A stretch of 64,000 nt of DNA from Jacaranda mimosifolia (lineage: Eukaryota > Streptophyta > Magnoliopsida > Lamiales > Bignoniaceae). Where the stretch lies: contig CM032128.1 in NCBI GenBank assembly GCA_018894105.1, forward strand, positions 25,939,299-26,003,298, given 5' to 3'. The notes beneath the pieces were generated by a model. The model did not search any database. It was not told the DNA's origin and worked only from the letters and a program-made list of their open reading frames with translations. Below, in pieces: positions 61,541 to 64,000 of the stretch. The position numbers were made by a program, and so were the translations under genes. How positions within the stretch are numbered: position 1 is the stretch's first letter; every line of letters begins with the position of its first letter.

Positions 61541-62930
61541 GGTATTCATAGTTTACATAATGCTCGGCTGTATTGATGTATTAGCATAGTATGAACAACG
61601 TGTATGCTTGGGTTTCATGGATGTTTCAAATGGTTTTATTCAATTATATTAGTAGGAGTAAATTGCAAAAAAAAAAAAAAAAAGCCCTATTTTTACTTCT
61701 AATTATCATAAACCCCCCTAAAATATGAATTTAAGCTAAAACCTCCTCATGTTATAATATCAATTGGTCATCGTCCCCACATCCATTTATCCGTTGACCA
61801 ACTTGCATCTTGACGAAAATACCCTTATGTAATTATATGATTTCTATTGCCCATTTTCTCACTTATTCTTTACAAAATCCTTTGCTTAAATTAGGGCTAA
61901 TAAATGAATTTCTCCCAAATTATTTTTTATAAAATTTTCACCCTACATGCATGCGGCAAAATTTAAATTTGAAATAACCTAGAAGATTTGTGAATATCTA
62001 TACAATTAATTGATGACCTAGCTTTTTTTTTGCTGATACTAACATTTAAATATAATATTTTTTTCTCAAGGGATGCTATACTAATTATCTAATTATAATA
62101 ATAGTTGCTACCATAAAGATCTCCAGCATCAAGATTATGATCAGTGTTGTGAAAAAGTTTATATAATCTATTATATTAATTTATAATGCTTAAAATTACA
62201 AATATTACTAATCCAAGTATAATATAATAATGCTCAAAATCCCTTACATCCCTAGTGTATTGTTGATAAAATGTATCGAGACAAAAGTATTCCAAAAAGT
62301 TAATTATAATGATAATATTAATTATTATAATATTAGTAATAGAATTAATTCTAAGTATTATATTTTTCCTAATAAGATTTATACAGTTCAAACATATATA
62401 ATGTAATTTTAATTGATCATCTTATACTTATTTAATCCTCCATTTTAAAATTTCAAACTACATGTTCAGTGAAATTAAAAATATAGATATATTTAAAAAT
62501 TAATAAAAAGCACTTATTATATTTTAAATTGCTTATTATAAATTTTAAAAAAATATATTATATTTAAATAAAACATTTTGTTAATAAATTATGAAATATC
62601 TATGTTCAAGCTTTAAATAAATAATATAGATAAATAGTTTAGAAAATATAATTGAAAATTATTTTTTAATTGGGAAAAAATATTAAATTTAATATTTTTG
62701 AATACTTATCATAAATTTAAATAAATATCTAAATGCTAATAAATTTCACATTTGAAATTCTTAGGTACATTTTAATAAAACTTTAATTATGTAAAGAGAA
62801 CAATTAATTTAAACAATATAATTAAATAATTTCTTCCTTCAACTAATTTCTTTTATTGGGAAGAAACAGAAAAATGGAAAGGAAAAATAATGTCGTCTTT
62901 CTTCATTGAACCCACCGACAGACGGAGTAG
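61541..62930. other. Strongly AT-rich stretch without a gene
   Basis: Poly-A near 61668-61683 and long AATT-rich runs to 62,820. No supported exon, RNA gene or element border was seen. Confidence 0.6.
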
Positions 62931-62955
62931 CCCTTACCAGTTACCATAGTGCCTA

Positions 62956-63237
62956 CTAATCACCACCATTGCATAACCCAACTCCACAACCTTCAAGGCC
63001 GCCCAGCCCCACACTAGCATTGCAAGACTTCTTCTCTTCGTTGGTATAATCGTCGTTCGTTTCCATAATGCTGTGATAATCTGATTTGTCGGATAATTGT
63101 GGCCATCCCTGCGACTTATCCTCCGATATATATGTTCCATCTTTATATCCATTCACAATTGTCACGATGGAAAGGCAATGTCCATTCCGGTTTTGAAATA
63201 GCCGTTCCGGCCGATTCTCACTGTTTCGGCGAGCCAT
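62956..63237 (-). CDS. Unrecognised 93-codon ORF (hypothetical)
   Basis: Open frame MARRNSENRPERLFQNRNGH ... ISEDKSQGWPQLSDKSDYHS ... GGLEGCGVGLCNGGD, then stop. GC content rises here compared with both flanks and codon use looks protein-like. An overlapping frame starts at 63353 (MLLCTAPPCIQISKPIPSKF...) and reads through LKLSKWLQPSYPNASELWLA in a different phase. Either could be real, or both could be parts of one broken exon. No family was recognised and no splice structure is convincing. Confidence 0.25.
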   Translation of the reverse strand: MARRNSENRPERLFQNRNGHCLSIVTIVNGYKDGTYISEDKSQGWPQLSDKSDYHSIMETNDDYTNEEKKSCNASVGLGGLEGCGVGLCNGGD

Positions 63238-63734
63238 AGTTCAGAAGCATTGGGATAAGATGGCTGGAGCCATTTTGAAAGCTTGAGCCCTGAAAATTTG
63301 CTGGGGATTGGTTTAGATATTTGAATGCATGGTGGTGCTGTGCATAGGAGCATGCTGATCCAAGCTACTGATCAAGCTGTTTACATAGGTGCTTGCTAGC
63401 TGCTGCATTTACCTTTGCATGAAGATGATTGGACTACTTCATATATATTGTTTTGGGAGTACTGTTGGCTTGCAGAATGCTTACTGATTGTGCCTGAATG
63501 CTTTGAGCTGACTAACAATGCAAAACTCTTGCTTGCTGATTTGGAGGTTGTTTGTCTTGCTATGAAAATGCTCCGTACGAAAGGACTGGAACGGAAGAGA
63601 ACAGGATGAGAGGAATTCACACTTTGTGCAGAAGAAGATGTATGTCTTTTTCACTGAAGAAATTAAGGGTAAATATGACTTTTAACATAGTATTCTCTAC
63701 ACAATTCTTAGGAACCGCGCGTGAGTAACACCCC

Positions 63735-64000
63735 TACCAGTAGCAGTGGTGGCAATCGTGTCGTGTTGGGTTGTTTCGTGTCAGGTTGAGGGGGGATATC
63801 ACAAAATTTTGCTCAACCCGAACCCAACCCATTTCAACATATGATTATTTTTCATTAATAATTCATCTAAAAAACTTATACATTTTATGTTCAACTAGAA
63901 TCTTAATAAAATAATTAATTTATACCAAAATTTTGAGAAAAGTCAACTTATGCCAAAAAATTTAAAAAAAAAGTCAACATTATACTCTAGCAGCTCAACT
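63735..64000. repeat. GGGTTGGGTT-type repeat end, continues past the window
   Basis: GTGGCAATCGTGTCGTGTTG followed by GGGTTG..., then AACCCGAACCCAACCCATTT, resembles the ends at 24680-25840. It probably belongs to the same broad class of non-autonomous elements and runs off the right edge. Confidence 0.35.

Noticed and set aside
1..64000. CRISPR arrays, bacterial operons, riboswitches
   Set aside because: No regularly spaced direct repeats of the CRISPR kind and no prokaryotic gene organisation; the window is plant nuclear DNA.

Overview
This is a eudicot-type plant nuclear window. The evidence is many GT-AG introns, AT-rich intergenic DNA, Ty1/copia and Ty3/gypsy LTR retrotransposons, PIF/Harbinger and hAT-type DNA elements, and a chromatin-remodelling gene of the Arabidopsis CHR5 (CHD1) type. 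No species can be named from the sequence alone. Nothing prokaryotic, organellar or viral-episomal was seen.

Layout. (1) 1-12,010, minus strand: the 5' half of a CHD1/CHR5-like ATP-dependent chromatin remodeller. Fourteen coding exons join in consistent phase, with one in-frame TGA near the N-terminus. The gene runs off the left edge. It is the only ordinary host gene identified with confidence. (2) 12,236-22,588: a probable 10.35 kb PIF/Harbinger element. It has 15 bp terminal inverted repeats, a decayed HARBI1-type nuclease, a Myb/SANT protein gene, and a second Myb/SANT-like pseudogene plus an unrecognised ORF on the opposite strand. (3) 22.6-29.5 kb: AT-rich DNA with a gag relic of an old copia element (minus strand), short tandem repeats, dispersed repeat copies and a proline-rich ORF. 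(4) 29,473-34,420: a full-length but defective Ty1/copia element with LTRs and the TSD ATGCA. (5) 34.4-40.5 kb: AT-rich DNA with no gene and two dispersed-repeat copies. (6) 40,551-46,653: a second Ty1/copia element (TSD AACAT) with most of gag deleted. (7) 46.7-49.3 kb: microsatellite-rich DNA. (8) 49,312-59,858: a Ty3/gypsy element of Tat type in minus orientation (TSD ATATG). It carries an extra gene on the opposite strand with its own TATA box and GT-AG introns. (9) 59,897-60,718: a non-autonomous hAT-like element with an 8 bp TSD. (10) 60,817-61,303: a tandemly duplicated fold-back repeat with tRNA-like boxes. (11) 61.3-64 kb: AT-rich DNA, an unrecognised minus-strand ORF, and a repeat end at the right edge.

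The window is one conserved host gene followed by about 50 kb of transposable-element territory. The retroelement and Harbinger coding regions all contain stops or frameshifts, so none looks autonomous. The most unusual items are the antisense gene inside the gypsy element, the nonsense codon in the CHD1 homologue, the two opposed Myb-type genes in one Harbinger-like element, and the duplicated fold-back repeat.
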